Assembly: GCA_964605235.1 (NCBI GenBank)
Contig: CAZSBB010000039.1
Location: forward strand, 1 to 59,260
DNA: 59,260 nucleotides
Source of the DNA: CAZSBB01 sp964605235
GTDB lineage: Bacteria > Planctomycetota > Phycisphaerae > Phycisphaerales > Phycisphaeraceae
Direction of reading: 5' to 3'
Part shown: piece by piece, positions 9,017 through 17,816 of the stretch
Layout of the letters: each line of letters opens with the position of its first letter
Position numbering within the stretch: the first letter of the stretch is position 1
Translations under genes and position numbers: made by a program
Notes under the pieces: generated by a model
What the model saw: the letters and a program-made list of their open reading frames with translations, nothing else
Told to the model about the DNA's origin: nothing
The model's database searches: none

Positions 9017-9318
9017 CCGATGATACGCGACGCAGCTTCCATTCCGAACCTACGCACCTGGCGCCTGCCTCGGCGGGCGGGGGTCGCCGTTAGTTGAGCG
9101 GAGGACCCGCACTCCTGGCTGCGTGACGCCGGTGGGCGTCATTTCTGCCCCGCAAGGGGTTTACACCTTCCCGTTTTCATCGGTTCATTTTCCGTGTCAG
9201 GCAGTTTGATCCCCAGCTCGCTGTGACTGTCAGCCGACGCCCTGGACGTTTGGATTGCTCCCGCCCGGGCCACTGCCGAGTCGCACAGCCCTCATAACGA
9301 CAGAAAAGAGATTGCATC
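9017..9318 (+). promoter_or_regulatory. Long structured leader of ilvB
   Basis: This 300-nt untranslated region has no credible gene. ACGCAGC (9,030-9,036) can pair with GCTGCGT (9,118-9,124) to close a 95-nt domain. It is followed by a GACGCC/GGCGTC hairpin and a CCCC-GCAA-GGGG hairpin with a GNRA-type loop near 9,150. It could be a cis-regulatory RNA or attenuator for branched-chain amino acid synthesis. I recognise no known riboswitch class, and no run of Ile/Val/Leu codons stands out. Confidence 0.35.
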
Positions 9319-11142
9319 ATGAGCCAGCCCTCCAACAAGAAAAGCGCCAACCTCACCGCCGGCGATGTGCACGCCCCCGCCACGGAACAAACCACCGACC
9401 GCTATGTGGGCATGACCGGCGCCCAGGTCTTCCACGAACTGATGCGCGAACACCAGGTGGACGTGATCTTCGGCTACCCCGGCGGGGCGATCCTGCCGGT
9501 GTTCGATGCGATTTACCAGTCGCCCAACTTCAAGTTCATCCTCACCCGCCACGAACAGGGCGCCGGCCACATGGCTGAGGGCTACGCCCGCGTCACCGGC
9601 CGGCCCGGCATCGTGCTGGTGACCTCCGGCCCGGGGGCGACCAACACCGTCACCCCCCTGCAGGACGCCCTGATGGACGGCACGCCGATGATCGTGTTCT
9701 CCGGCCAGGTCGCCACCAGCGCCATCGGCACCGACGCCTTTCAGGAAGCCGACGTGACCGGCATCACCCGGCCGTGCACCAAGTGGAACTGCCTGGTCAA
9801 GGACCCGCACGACATCCCGCGCGTGATCAATCAGGCGTTCCACATCGCCACCACCGGCCGGCCCGGCCCCGTGCTGGTGGACCTGCCCAAGGATGTGACC
9901 GCCGCCAAGATCACCAAGCCGGTGCGCACCGCGCCCTATCTGCCGGGCTATCACGTCCGCGAACTGGGCGCCAGCAGCGAGATCGGCCGGGCGGCGGAAA
10001 TGATCAACCGCGCCCAGCGCCCGCTGTTTTACGTCGGTCAGGGCGTGATCCTCGCCGACGCCTGCGCCGCCCTGCGCGCCTGTGTGGACAAAGCCAACAT
10101 TCCCGTGACCACCACGCTGCAGGGTCTGGGTGCGTTTGATGAAACCGACCCCCGCGCGCTGCACATGCTGGGCATGCACGGCGCCGCTTACGCCAACTGG
10201 GCGATGCGCGACGCGGATGTGGTGATTGCCGTGGGCGCGCGCTTCGACGACCGCGTGACGGGCAACATCGCCAAGTTCGCCCCCGGCGCCCGTGCTGCCG
10301 AGCGCGAAGGCCGGGGCGGCATCATTCACTTCGACATCGCCCCGGAGAACATCAACAAGGCGGTGCAGGTGACGCTGGGCGTGGAAGGCGATGCCCGCAA
10401 GAACCTCGAACTGCTGCTGCCCATGCTCGAAAAACGCGAGCACCAGGAATGGCTCGCCACGTTGGCGCAGTGGAAGCGCGAGCATCCGTTCAGCTACGCT
10501 CAGGATGACCGCGAGTTCCACATGAAGCCCCAGGCGGTGATCGAAGAACTGATGCGCCAAACCCAGGGCGAGGTCATCATGACCACCGGCGTGGGCCAGC
10601 ACCAGATGTGGGCCGCCCAGTACTACCAGTTCAAACACCCGCGCCAGTGGGTGACCAGCGGCGGCCTGGGCACCATGGGTTATGGCGTGCCCAGCTCCGT
10701 GGGCGCGCAGTTGGCGGAAATGGTCCTCGCCCAGCGCGAGCAGCGGCCGGTGCGTCAGGTCATCAACATCGACGGCGACGGCTCGTTCTGCATGACCGGC
10801 ATGGAAATGGTCACTGCCGCGCAATACAACATCCCCGCCAAGACCATCATCCTCAACAACGACTTCCAGGGCATGGTCAAGCAGTGGCAGGACCTGTTCT
10901 ATCAGGAACGCTACAGCCATACGGAGATGCACAATCCCAACTTCGTCGCCCTCGCGGACGCCATGAACTGCAAAGGCTTCCGCTGCACCAGGCTGGCGGA
11001 CCTGCCGGCGGTCATGCAGGCGTTTCTCGCGCACCAGGGGCCGGCCGTGCTCGACGCGCTGGTGGAGAAACACGAGCACGTGTACCCCATGATCCCCGCC
11101 GGCAAAAGCGTGGATGAAATGGTGCTGGGGCCGAGCAAGTAA
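9319..11142 (+). CDS. ilvB: Acetolactate synthase, large subunit
   Basis: A 607-residue ThDP-dependent enzyme that condenses two pyruvates (or pyruvate with 2-oxobutyrate) in valine, leucine and isoleucine synthesis. Visible landmarks are GYPGGAILPVFDA, the catalytic-Glu segment TRHEQGAGHMAEGYARVTG, the FAD-domain segment ARFDDRVTG, and the ThDP motif from GDGSF to NNDFQGMVKQWQ. The length is normal, with about 35 extra residues at the N-terminus. A purine-rich AAAAGAG precedes the ATG. The regulatory subunit gene ilvN usually follows, but here the next gene is a RAYT transposase, so ilvN must be elsewhere or was displaced. Confidence 0.96.
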   Translation: MSQPSNKKSANLTAGDVHAPATEQTTDRYVGMTGAQVFHELMREHQVDVIFGYPGGAILPVFDAIYQSPNFKFILTRHEQGAGHMAEGYARVTGRPGIVLVTSGPGATNTVTPLQDALMDGTPMIVFSGQVATSAIGTDAFQEADVTGITRPCTKWNCLVKDPHDIPRVINQAFHIATTGRPGPVLVDLPKDVTAAKITKPVRTAPYLPGYHVRELGASSEIGRAAEMINRAQRPLFYVGQGVILADACAALRACVDKANIPVTTTLQGLGAFDETDPRALHMLGMHGAAYANWAMRDADVVIAVGARFDDRVTGNIAKFAPGARAAEREGRGGIIHFDIAPENINKAVQVTLGVEGDARKNLELLLPMLEKREHQEWLATLAQWKREHPFSYAQDDREFHMKPQAVIEELMRQTQGEVIMTTGVGQHQMWAAQYYQFKHPRQWVTSGGLGTMGYGVPSSVGAQLAEMVLAQREQRPVRQVINIDGDGSFCMTGMEMVTAAQYNIPAKTIILNNDFQGMVKQWQDLFYQERYSHTEMHNPNFVALADAMNCKGFRCTRLADLPAVMQAFLAHQGPAVLDALVEKHEHVYPMIPAGKSVDEMVLGPSK

Positions 11143-11200
11143 ACGAGTAGGTTGTGGCAATTGGTAATTGGTTGATTGGTGGTTAGCAGGGACGTCGGCG

Positions 11201-11285
11201 GAACCCCCGGTTTCGCTGCGCTCAACCGCGGCTTTTCAAGCCCAAGCCGCACATGAGGAGCGTTAGCGACGAATGTGGGGGTTCC
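11201..11285 (+). repeat. REP element, family B (left flank of RAYT)
   Basis: An 85-bp element that begins GAACCCCC and ends GGGGGTTCC. Inside are GGTTTCGCTGCGCTCAACCG and AAGCCGCACATGAGGAGCG. A closely similar copy in the same orientation begins 3 bp after the RAYT stop codon. Confidence 0.85.
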
Positions 11286-11307
11286 CCGCATCCCAGGGAA
11301 TTCACTC

Positions 11308-11847
11308 ATGCCGCACGCGGGGCGCGCCTGGTGGCACCTGATCCTGACCACCAAAGGATCATGGCTGCCCGGCGACCCGCGCGGCTTCCGAGACCACAAC
11401 CATCGCCTGCATAGCAGTGGCGATTACCGCCACCTGCCGCCCACTGGCGAACATGCTGGCCTGCTCCGACATAACCAACGCCTCGCCGCCGCAGCGGTGA
11501 TCCTATCCCCTGCGGCACGTGAACTGATTGGCAGCGCGCTGCGCAGCAAACTCCAGCTTGATGCGTGTCGGACCCTGGCCCTCACCGTCGCCCCCACGCA
11601 CGCCCACTTGCTGGTGGAACTGGCCGGTGACTATTTGGCCGTGCGACAGTACATGGGCCATCTGAAACGCACCTCCTCACATGCAGTGCGTCAGGTGCTG
11701 CCCGGAACAGTGTGGGCCAAGTCAGGGCGGCCGATCCAGATCAAAGACCGCGCACATCAACTGCAGGTTTTTCAGTACATTTGTGCACATGCTCAGAAGG
11801 AGCGCGCGTGGGTGTGGACATTTCGTGATCACAATCAAGAAGCGTGA
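11308..11847 (+). CDS. REP-associated tyrosine transposase (RAYT, Y1_Tnp/IS200-like)
   Basis: A 179-residue single-domain HUH transposase. It begins with the family opening WWHLILTTKGSWLPGDPRGF. The HUH motif is HAH in TLTVAPTHAHLLVEL, and the likely nucleophilic Tyr is in VFQYICAHAQKE. An AGGGAA ribosome-binding site lies about 9 nt before the ATG at 11,308, which favours this start over the ATG at 11,275 inside the repeat. It is flanked on both sides by direct copies of an 85-bp REP, the arrangement expected of a RAYT that mobilises these repeats. It separates ilvB from the DnaK paralogue. Confidence 0.85.
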   Translation: MPHAGRAWWHLILTTKGSWLPGDPRGFRDHNHRLHSSGDYRHLPPTGEHAGLLRHNQRLAAAAVILSPAARELIGSALRSKLQLDACRTLALTVAPTHAHLLVELAGDYLAVRQYMGHLKRTSSHAVRQVLPGTVWAKSGRPIQIKDRAHQLQVFQYICAHAQKERAWVWTFRDHNQEA

Positions 11848-11850
11848 GCA

Positions 11851-11935
11851 AACCCCCCGGTTTCGCTGCGCTCAACCGCGGCTTGTCATCGCAAAGCCGC
11901 ACATGAGGAGCGCCAGCGACCAGGGTGGGGGTTCC
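11851..11935 (+). repeat. REP element, family B (right flank of RAYT)
   Basis: An 85-bp copy in direct orientation relative to 11,201-11,285, starting 3 bp after the RAYT stop codon. Terminal C5/G5 arms and the internal core are conserved; differences cluster in the middle (CTTGTCATCGCAAAGCC against CTTTTCAAGCCCAAGCC). Confidence 0.85.
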
Positions 11936-12029
11936 CGCCACAGCTGCCTTGATGCCTCATCCTGCATATCGCCCCTGACCTGCCCCCGCGTTTGGTTCTC
12001 CCGCGCAGCGCGCCTACACTCTCCATCCC

Positions 12030-14027
12030 ATGACGGACACCCCTTCCCCCAACGCTGCCCGCGAGCCCATCATCGGGATCGACCTGGGCACCACCAACAG
12101 CCTCGTGGCGTTCTGCGACGAGCATGGCCCACGCATCCTCACCGATGATGCTGGCGAGCGCCTTCTCCCCAGCGTGGTGCGCTTTGATGAACAAGGCCAA
12201 CCCGCAGCCATTGGCACGCTTGCCCGCCGGCATGCCGTCGAGTTTCCCACCCAGACCGTTTTCAGCGTCAAACGCCTGATGGGGCGCGGCCTGGCGGATG
12301 TCCATGCCGAACTCGACTACCTGCCTTACCAGGTCGTCGAAGGCGAACACCACACCGCCCGCGTGCAGGTGGGCACGCACGTCATCAGCCCCCAGGAAGT
12401 CTCCGCCATCATCCTGCGCGAGCTCCGCCGGCGCGCTGAAGCTGCGCTGGGTCAACCCGTCCGCAAAGCCGTTATCACCGTGCCCGCGTACTTTGATGAC
12501 GCCCAGCGCCAAGCCACGCGCGACGCCGGCCGGATCGCCGGGCTGCAGGTCGTGCGCATCGTCAACGAACCCACCGCTGCCGCCCTCGCCTACAACATCG
12601 GCCTGCGCCATCAGCCCGAGCCGCGCCAACTCGCCCAGCGCCATGGGCAGAATGTCTCCATCAGTCCCAAATTCAACCCCGCCGCCTGCACCACCCCCGG
12701 AAGTTCCCCAAGCCCGGGAAGCGGTGAGCGTGCGTCCGCAGGCAATTCCGGGGGCGGGGGCGGGCAGACGGTGGCGGTGTTTGACCTCGGCGGCGGCACG
12801 TTCGACATTTCCATCCTTCGGCTGATCCACACCGAGCAGGGCGTGGTCGATCAAGTGCTCGCCACCGCCGGCGACACCCACCTGGGTGGCGACGATGTGG
12901 ACCGCCTGCTGGTCGAGCTGATTCAAAGCGACATCCGTCAGCAGTTCGGCTCCGATCTGCAATTCCCTCCGAGCACCCGCCAGGCGCTGCGCAACTTTGC
13001 CGAGGCGACCAAGATTCGCTTGAGCGAGCAGGAGCAGGCGACGGTGGAAATTGATCTGGGCGCCGGCCGGTCTTACCAGCGCACGCTCACCCGCGCGGAG
13101 CTTGAAGAGCTGGCGACGCCCTGGACCCAGCGTGCCCTCGATTGCTGCCAGCGCGCGTTGGAGGCAGCCAGGCTCACCCCCGCCGAGATTGAGCGCGTGA
13201 TTCTCGTCGGCGGCTCCACCCGCATGCCGCTGGTGCGCCAGCGCGTCGCGGACTTTTTCGCCAGTGAGCCTTACACCGCCTTGAATCCCGATGAAGTCGT
13301 CGCGCTCGGTGCAGCCGTGCAGGCGTCGATCCTCATGGGCGTCAACCGCGATGTCCTGCTGCTGGATGTCATCCCGCTCTCACTGGGCATTGAAACGCTC
13401 GGCGGCGCGGTCGCCAAGCTCATCACCGCCAACAGCACCATCCCCGCCCGTGCGACCGAACGCTTCACCACCCATGCCGAGGGGCAGACCAACGTCAAAA
13501 TCCATGTCCTGCAGGGCGAACGCGAACTGGTTAACGACTGCCGCTCGCTGGGCCAGTTCGACCTGACCGGCATCCCCCCCATGCCGGCCGGCTTGCCCAA
13601 AATTGAAGTGACTTTCCTCGTCGACGCCAACGGCATCCTCAACGTCTCCGCCGCCGAGCTGCGCTCCGGCCGCAGCGCCCGCATTCAGATCGTGCCCAAT
13701 CACGGGCTCAGCCGGGCGGAAGTCGAACGCATGGAAGCCGAGAGCTACGACCATGCCGTCGCCGACATGACCGCCCATCGCCTGATCGACCTGCGCAACC
13801 AGGCCCGGCTGGACCTGCGCGCCATCGACCGCCAGCTCCAGCGCGTCGGCGATCAACTCGATGTCGAGTATCGCCAGCAGATCGACCAGCATATGGCGAA
13901 CGTGCGCGCCCTGGTCGATGCCTCCGACCCCGACCCCGAAGCGTTCCATCAGGCGCTCGAAGCCATGGACCACGCCACCGTGCGCCTCGCGGAAATCGCC
14001 ATTCGGCAAACCCTGCAAGAACAATAA
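12030..14027 (+). CDS. Hsp70 family chaperone (DnaK/HscA-like paralogue)
   Basis: A 665-residue Hsp70. The nucleotide-binding domain shows GIDLGTTNS (about 15-23), ITVPAYFDDAQRQATRDAGRIAG, VNEPTAAALAY and FDLGGGTFDIS. The substrate-binding domain has VIPLSLGIETLGG and a shortened helical lid; there is no EEVD-like tail. Between AALAYNIG and VAVFDLGGG lies an extra stretch of about 50 residues, rich in Pro, Ser and Gly (SSPSPGSG, NSGGGGG), absent from canonical DnaK. No dnaJ or grpE is nearby. The insert and short lid point to a specialised paralogue rather than the housekeeping DnaK. A TACACT box lies 9 nt before the ATG. Confidence 0.88.
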   Translation: MTDTPSPNAAREPIIGIDLGTTNSLVAFCDEHGPRILTDDAGERLLPSVVRFDEQGQPAAIGTLARRHAVEFPTQTVFSVKRLMGRGLADVHAELDYLPYQVVEGEHHTARVQVGTHVISPQEVSAIILRELRRRAEAALGQPVRKAVITVPAYFDDAQRQATRDAGRIAGLQVVRIVNEPTAAALAYNIGLRHQPEPRQLAQRHGQNVSISPKFNPAACTTPGSSPSPGSGERASAGNSGGGGGQTVAVFDLGGGTFDISILRLIHTEQGVVDQVLATAGDTHLGGDDVDRLLVELIQSDIRQQFGSDLQFPPSTRQALRNFAEATKIRLSEQEQATVEIDLGAGRSYQRTLTRAELEELATPWTQRALDCCQRALEAARLTPAEIERVILVGGSTRMPLVRQRVADFFASEPYTALNPDEVVALGAAVQASILMGVNRDVLLLDVIPLSLGIETLGGAVAKLITANSTIPARATERFTTHAEGQTNVKIHVLQGERELVNDCRSLGQFDLTGIPPMPAGLPKIEVTFLVDANGILNVSAAELRSGRSARIQIVPNHGLSRAEVERMEAESYDHAVADMTAHRLIDLRNQARLDLRAIDRQLQRVGDQLDVEYRQQIDQHMANVRALVDASDPDPEAFHQALEAMDHATVRLAEIAIRQTLQEQ

Positions 14028-14042
14028 GCGCACCGCGCCACC

Positions 14043-14134
14043 CCCACGCCCCCGTCCCTCCCGCAACTATCCCACTTCACCCCACGCCCCCGGCCATCCC
14101 GCAACTATCCCACTTCACCCCACGCCCCCGGCCC
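14043..14134. repeat. 38-bp tandem repeat
   Basis: About 2.4 copies of a 38-bp unit containing CCCACGCCCCCG and CAACTATCCCACTTCAC lie directly after the DnaK paralogue. Unit starts are 38 bp apart (14,046, 14,084 and 14,122). Confidence 0.8.
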
Positions 14135-14273
14135 CGCTTGCGCCTCCGCATCCCCCGACAAAAAATGCAAACGAATCGCCCGTCCACGCGAAGATTTTCC
14201 GGGGCGCGTGCGCCATCATATTCCCCGTTGTCAACCGTTTGCGATCACTCGCCTTTTTGCAGGACCCCCCGCC

Positions 14274-15110
14274 ATGTCCACCCTCGCCGCCCCCGCCGCG
14301 CGCCCCGTTCCCGACACCGGCCTCGTCACCGCCGCCCACCGTCAGCAGTACCAGGATGAAGGCTACTTCATCCTCAACGCCGTCATTCCCCCCGACATGC
14401 TGCAGATGCTGCGCGAAGAATGCAGCTATTTCCTGGGTTATCACGATCACGGCATGGAGAGCCGGGGCGCCAAGCTCGAAGGCATCAATACCGCCGGCCG
14501 ACGCTATTTCATCAGCAACCAATATCACAAGAGCTGGCGGCTCTGGAAGTTCATCTACAGCGACCTGATGGCACAGGTGGCGACCGCGACACTCGGACCC
14601 GACGTCTACCTGTTCCACGAGCAGTGGGTGGTCAAAGGCGCCGAGCAGGGGCAGAGCTTCAGTTGGCATCAGGACTCGGGCTACATCGGCCACGATCATC
14701 GGCCCTACCTGACCTGCTGGTGCGCCCTGGACGACATGACCGAAGAAAACGGCACCGCCTACCTGCTGCCCTATTCCCGCGCCGGCGTGCGCCAGCGCCA
14801 GGACCATGTGCGCAGTGAAAAAACCAACGATCTGGTCGGCTACCAGGGCTCGGATCCCGGCGACCCGGCGCTGGTGCCCGCCGGCTCCATCGTGGTGTTC
14901 TCCAGTGTGCTGTTTCATCGCTCCGGCGAGAACCATTCCCCCAACCTCCGCCGGGTGTACCTGCCGCAGTATTCCGCCGAGCCGATCATGAACAAGGACG
15001 GCTCGAAGCAGTGGTGCATGGCGGTGCCGTTCGTGAAAGATGGCCGGATTGTGTACGACCGCGCCGGCGACACCCGCGAAGCCGCCTTCGCCGCCAGCCA
15101 GCGTGGATAA
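14274..15110 (+). CDS. Phytanoyl-CoA dioxygenase (PhyH) family protein
   Basis: A 278-residue Fe(II)/2-oxoglutarate oxygenase. The iron ligands are H132 and D134 in SWHQDSGYIGHD, with a distal His in VLFHRSGENHSPNLRRVY whose RR would bind 2-oxoglutarate. The segment DDMTEENGTAYLLPYS is typical of the family. The ATG at 14,274 begins MSTLAAPAAR; an earlier in-frame ATG at 14,208 adds only unconserved residues. Its substrate is unknown. Unlike the other two PhyH genes it has no AraC neighbour and lies between dnaK-like and ispE genes. Confidence 0.87.
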   Translation: MSTLAAPAARPVPDTGLVTAAHRQQYQDEGYFILNAVIPPDMLQMLREECSYFLGYHDHGMESRGAKLEGINTAGRRYFISNQYHKSWRLWKFIYSDLMAQVATATLGPDVYLFHEQWVVKGAEQGQSFSWHQDSGYIGHDHRPYLTCWCALDDMTEENGTAYLLPYSRAGVRQRQDHVRSEKTNDLVGYQGSDPGDPALVPAGSIVVFSSVLFHRSGENHSPNLRRVYLPQYSAEPIMNKDGSKQWCMAVPFVKDGRIVYDRAGDTREAAFAASQRG

Positions 15111-15158
15111 CGCCATCCCCCCAGGACTGCGCACGCTGGAACGCATTACAATTCCCGC

Positions 15159-16070
15159 GTGTCATCAACTTCCCCTGCTGCTGCCTCGTCGCGTCAGTTG
15201 ACGCTGGATTGTCCCGCCAAGGTCAACCTGGCGTTGTCGGTCGGCCGGCCGCGCGCCGATGGCTACCATCCCATCGCCAGCCTGATGACGGCGGTGACTT
15301 TTGCCGACACGCTGACGCTCACCGCTCTGCCTGCCGGGGAACCCTCGCGCCTGCTGCGGGCGTTTGTCGAGGTGGATCAGCCCATCGACTGGCCGGTGGA
15401 GAAAGACCTCGCCTGGCGCGCCCAGGCGCTGCTCGCCCAGCATGTGGGGCAGCCGCTGGCGTGCGAGATGGATGTCCGCAAGCGCATTCCTGCCGGTGCG
15501 GGCTTGGGTGGCGGATCGAGCAATGCCGCGGCGGTGCTGGTGGGGCTCAATCGCCTCTTCAATCTGCAACTCGATAGCGCGACGCTGGTGAAGCTGGGAC
15601 TGAAACTCGGCAGTGACGTGGGCTTTGCGGTGTATGCACTGACCGGGCACACCGCGGCACTGGTGACGGGTTTTGGCGATCAGTTGGAGCCGTTGAATTT
15701 GCCGGGCGTGCTGCATCTGGTGCTGGTATTCCCGCCGTTTGGTTGTCCGACCGGGCCGGTGTATCAGGCGTTCGATCGGCTGACGCCGGAGGCGGTCGTG
15801 GATGAGCCGCGCGTGCGGGCGCTGGCGCAGCAGCAGTTGATCGCGCCGGCCGATCCGTTCAACGACCTGGCGGCGCCTGCCTGCGTGGTCCAGCCGGAGC
15901 TGCGGGAAATCCAGCAGCGGCTGACCAGTGAACTCAAGCGTCCGGTGCATGTGACCGGCTCAGGTTCCACGTTGTTTTTCCTTACCTCCAACGAATCCAC
16001 CGCTGGGGCGCTGGCCCGCAATGTGACGGACCTCACCGGCCTGCGCGCGGTGGCGACCCGCACGCGCTGA
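15159..16070 (+). CDS. ispE: 4-diphosphocytidyl-2-C-methyl-D-erythritol kinase
   Basis: A 303-residue GHMP kinase that phosphorylates CDP-ME in the non-mevalonate isoprenoid pathway. Motifs are CPAKVNLALSVGRPRADGYHP at the N-terminus, the ATP loop PAGAGLGGGSSNAAAVL, and the third GHMP motif VTGSGSTLFFLTS near the C-terminus. The length is normal. The start is GTG at 15,159; no ATG lies near it, and a TACAAT box sits exactly 6 nt upstream with no ribosome-binding site, implying a leaderless mRNA. The next gene begins directly after its stop codon, so the two are probably co-transcribed. Confidence 0.95.
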   Translation: MSSTSPAAASSRQLTLDCPAKVNLALSVGRPRADGYHPIASLMTAVTFADTLTLTALPAGEPSRLLRAFVEVDQPIDWPVEKDLAWRAQALLAQHVGQPLACEMDVRKRIPAGAGLGGGSSNAAAVLVGLNRLFNLQLDSATLVKLGLKLGSDVGFAVYALTGHTAALVTGFGDQLEPLNLPGVLHLVLVFPPFGCPTGPVYQAFDRLTPEAVVDEPRVRALAQQQLIAPADPFNDLAAPACVVQPELREIQQRLTSELKRPVHVTGSGSTLFFLTSNESTAGALARNVTDLTGLRAVATRTR

Positions 16071-16688
16071 ATGTCTGTCTGTCTGGCTTCTGCAGGGATT
16101 TCACCCATGGCGCCGCGGCTGCATCAGGCACTGCTCATCGGCGCGACGCTGCTGGCATCGTGGCTGGGTATGCAGGCAGTGCATGAGTCGGGTCATGTGC
16201 TGGCGGCATGGTTGACCGGCGGAACGATCCGCCGCGTGGTGCTGCATCCGCTGACCTTTTCACGCACCGATCTGGCGACCAATCCCCAGCCTTTGCCGGT
16301 GGCGTGGGCGGGCGCGGTGGTGGGAAGTGTGCTGCCGCTCTTGGGGTGGTGGCTGGCGCGTTGGCTGCGTTGGCGGTGTCAATTCGTGCTGCGGTTTTTT
16401 GCCGGCTTCTGTCTGCTGGTTAATGGGCTCTACCTGAGCTTTGGGGCGCTGGAGCAAGTCGGTGACGCCGGCGATCTGCTGCGCCATGGCGCCGCGTCGT
16501 GGCAGCTCTGGGGCTGGGGCGTGCTGACCGCGCCGCTGGGACTGTGGCTGTGGAACGGCCTGGGCGCCAGCTTCGGCCTGGGCGCAGCCAAGGGGCGCGT
16601 AGACCGCTTCGTCGCGTATCTCGTCACCGGCATCGCCGCGGCGTTGCTGCTGCTGGCGCTGCTGGTGGGTGATGGTCCAAGTACCTGA
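16071..16688 (+). CDS. Membrane protein with HExxH motif (M50-like)
   Basis: A 205-residue integral membrane protein with about five hydrophobic segments. The first helix carries HESGH (residues 38-42, in QAVHESGHVLAAWLTGG), the zinc-binding signature of membrane-embedded M50/site-2-type proteases. A second zinc ligand of the usual NxxPG or LDG type is not evident, so activity is uncertain. It starts immediately after the ispE stop codon (TGA-ATG), indicating translational coupling. An internal ATG at 16,107 is an alternative start that keeps the motif. The substrate is unknown. Confidence 0.6.
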   Translation: MSVCLASAGISPMAPRLHQALLIGATLLASWLGMQAVHESGHVLAAWLTGGTIRRVVLHPLTFSRTDLATNPQPLPVAWAGAVVGSVLPLLGWWLARWLRWRCQFVLRFFAGFCLLVNGLYLSFGALEQVGDAGDLLRHGAASWQLWGWGVLTAPLGLWLWNGLGASFGLGAAKGRVDRFVAYLVTGIAAALLLLALLVGDGPST

Positions 16689-16703
16689 CGTGCAGCTTCC
16701 GCT

Positions 16704-17711
16704 TCAGCGCGGACACGCCGCACTGGCGTACTCGTGCAGCACGCGCACGTACGTGCGGTAATCCGCCAGCGCAACCTCCGGCGGGGTCTGATGGTCGCAC
16801 GATGGCAAATATCCGCCGCGGCGCATCACCGGCGTCAGCCGCTCAAACTCCGCGCGGATGGCGGCTTCGCCCTGATGCATCACACGCTTGTCGTAGCCGC
16901 CCAGGATGAGAAAATCCGGATGCACCTGGCGAATATGCTGTAAATCCACGCCCGCCTGACGCTCCCACGGCAGCAGTCCGCGCAGGCCCGCCTGCTCCAG
17001 CCAGGGAATCATGCTGGTCACGTCGCCGTCTGAGTCGATCATCGGCGTGATGCCCAGGTCCTCCAGCGCGGGAATCACCTGCTGGTAATACGGCAGCAGA
17101 AAGGCGTCGAACTGCTCCTTTGACAGCATCGGCCCATGGTTGTAGCTCATGTCCTCCGCGAAGCACATGAAGCATGGCCGCAGCGTGCCGCGCAGCTCCT
17201 CCAGCAGACGCAGGTGGTATTGCGCCAGGTCCTGATTGATCGCGTGCATCAACTCCGGCTGATCGTAAAACGCATACAGATGCAACTCGATGCCCAGCAG
17301 CATGCGCGGGAACCAGAAGAAGCCGTCGAACGTGAGCCAGGTGACCACCTTGCCTACCGCCTGCTCCCGCGCCTGCTGCGCCAACCACGCCGGGTCGATG
17401 CCGTCGGCCAGCGGGGGGTAGAGCCAGCCGTTGCGCTTCCAGGTCACGTAGTCGTCCATGCAGGTCAGGCGCGGCGCGCCGTGGACTGCTGGCGCCGGCG
17501 GGGCCGAGGCACTGAGGCTGCGGAGCCAGATGCGCTGGTAGGGGTCCAACCCCAGAAGCCGATTGATCTGTATGCCCTTCAGGTCCGCGGGCAAGCCTTC
17601 GCGGCGCCAGCGTTGGAGCGTCAGGTCCCACCAGGGCGCCCACTCCACCACCGGCAAACGGTCCAGCGGTTCCCGGCGCAGCCAGGCTTCACAGCGTTCC
17701 CGATGATTCAT
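16704..17711 (-). CDS. Uroporphyrinogen decarboxylase (URO-D) superfamily protein
   Basis: A 335-residue TIM-barrel protein of the URO-D/methyltransferase superfamily. It opens MNHRERCEAWLRREPLDRLPVVEW, the usual start of this group, and contains CFMCFAEDMSYNHGPMLSKEQFDAFLLPYY and ILGGYDKRVMHQGE. It is unlikely to be the haem-pathway HemE, because the HemE N-terminal RQAGRY motif is missing. Such homologues in planctomycetes are numerous and may act in methyl transfer. The reading frame stays open upstream to 18,752, but that part is antisense to the DUF58 gene and is not coding. ATG 17,711 is chosen from family alignment. Confidence 0.75.
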   Translation of the reverse strand: MNHRERCEAWLRREPLDRLPVVEWAPWWDLTLQRWRREGLPADLKGIQINRLLGLDPYQRIWLRSLSASAPPAPAVHGAPRLTCMDDYVTWKRNGWLYPPLADGIDPAWLAQQAREQAVGKVVTWLTFDGFFWFPRMLLGIELHLYAFYDQPELMHAINQDLAQYHLRLLEELRGTLRPCFMCFAEDMSYNHGPMLSKEQFDAFLLPYYQQVIPALEDLGITPMIDSDGDVTSMIPWLEQAGLRGLLPWERQAGVDLQHIRQVHPDFLILGGYDKRVMHQGEAAIRAEFERLTPVMRRGGYLPSCDHQTPPEVALADYRTYVRVLHEYASAACPR

Positions 17712-17816
17712 GGCTTTCCATTTCAGGTCGGCGGAGGAATTGACCCAGTTGCCCGGAAACAACATTTTGCGCGCCGCAGCCTGCTCGGCAAACAACTGCT
17801 GTAAAATCGCCCCGGG

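Noticed and set aside
9038..9050. 5S-rRNA-like CCATTCCGAACCT in the ilvB leader
   Set aside because: Only this short stretch matches. The surrounding stems of 5S rRNA cannot be formed.
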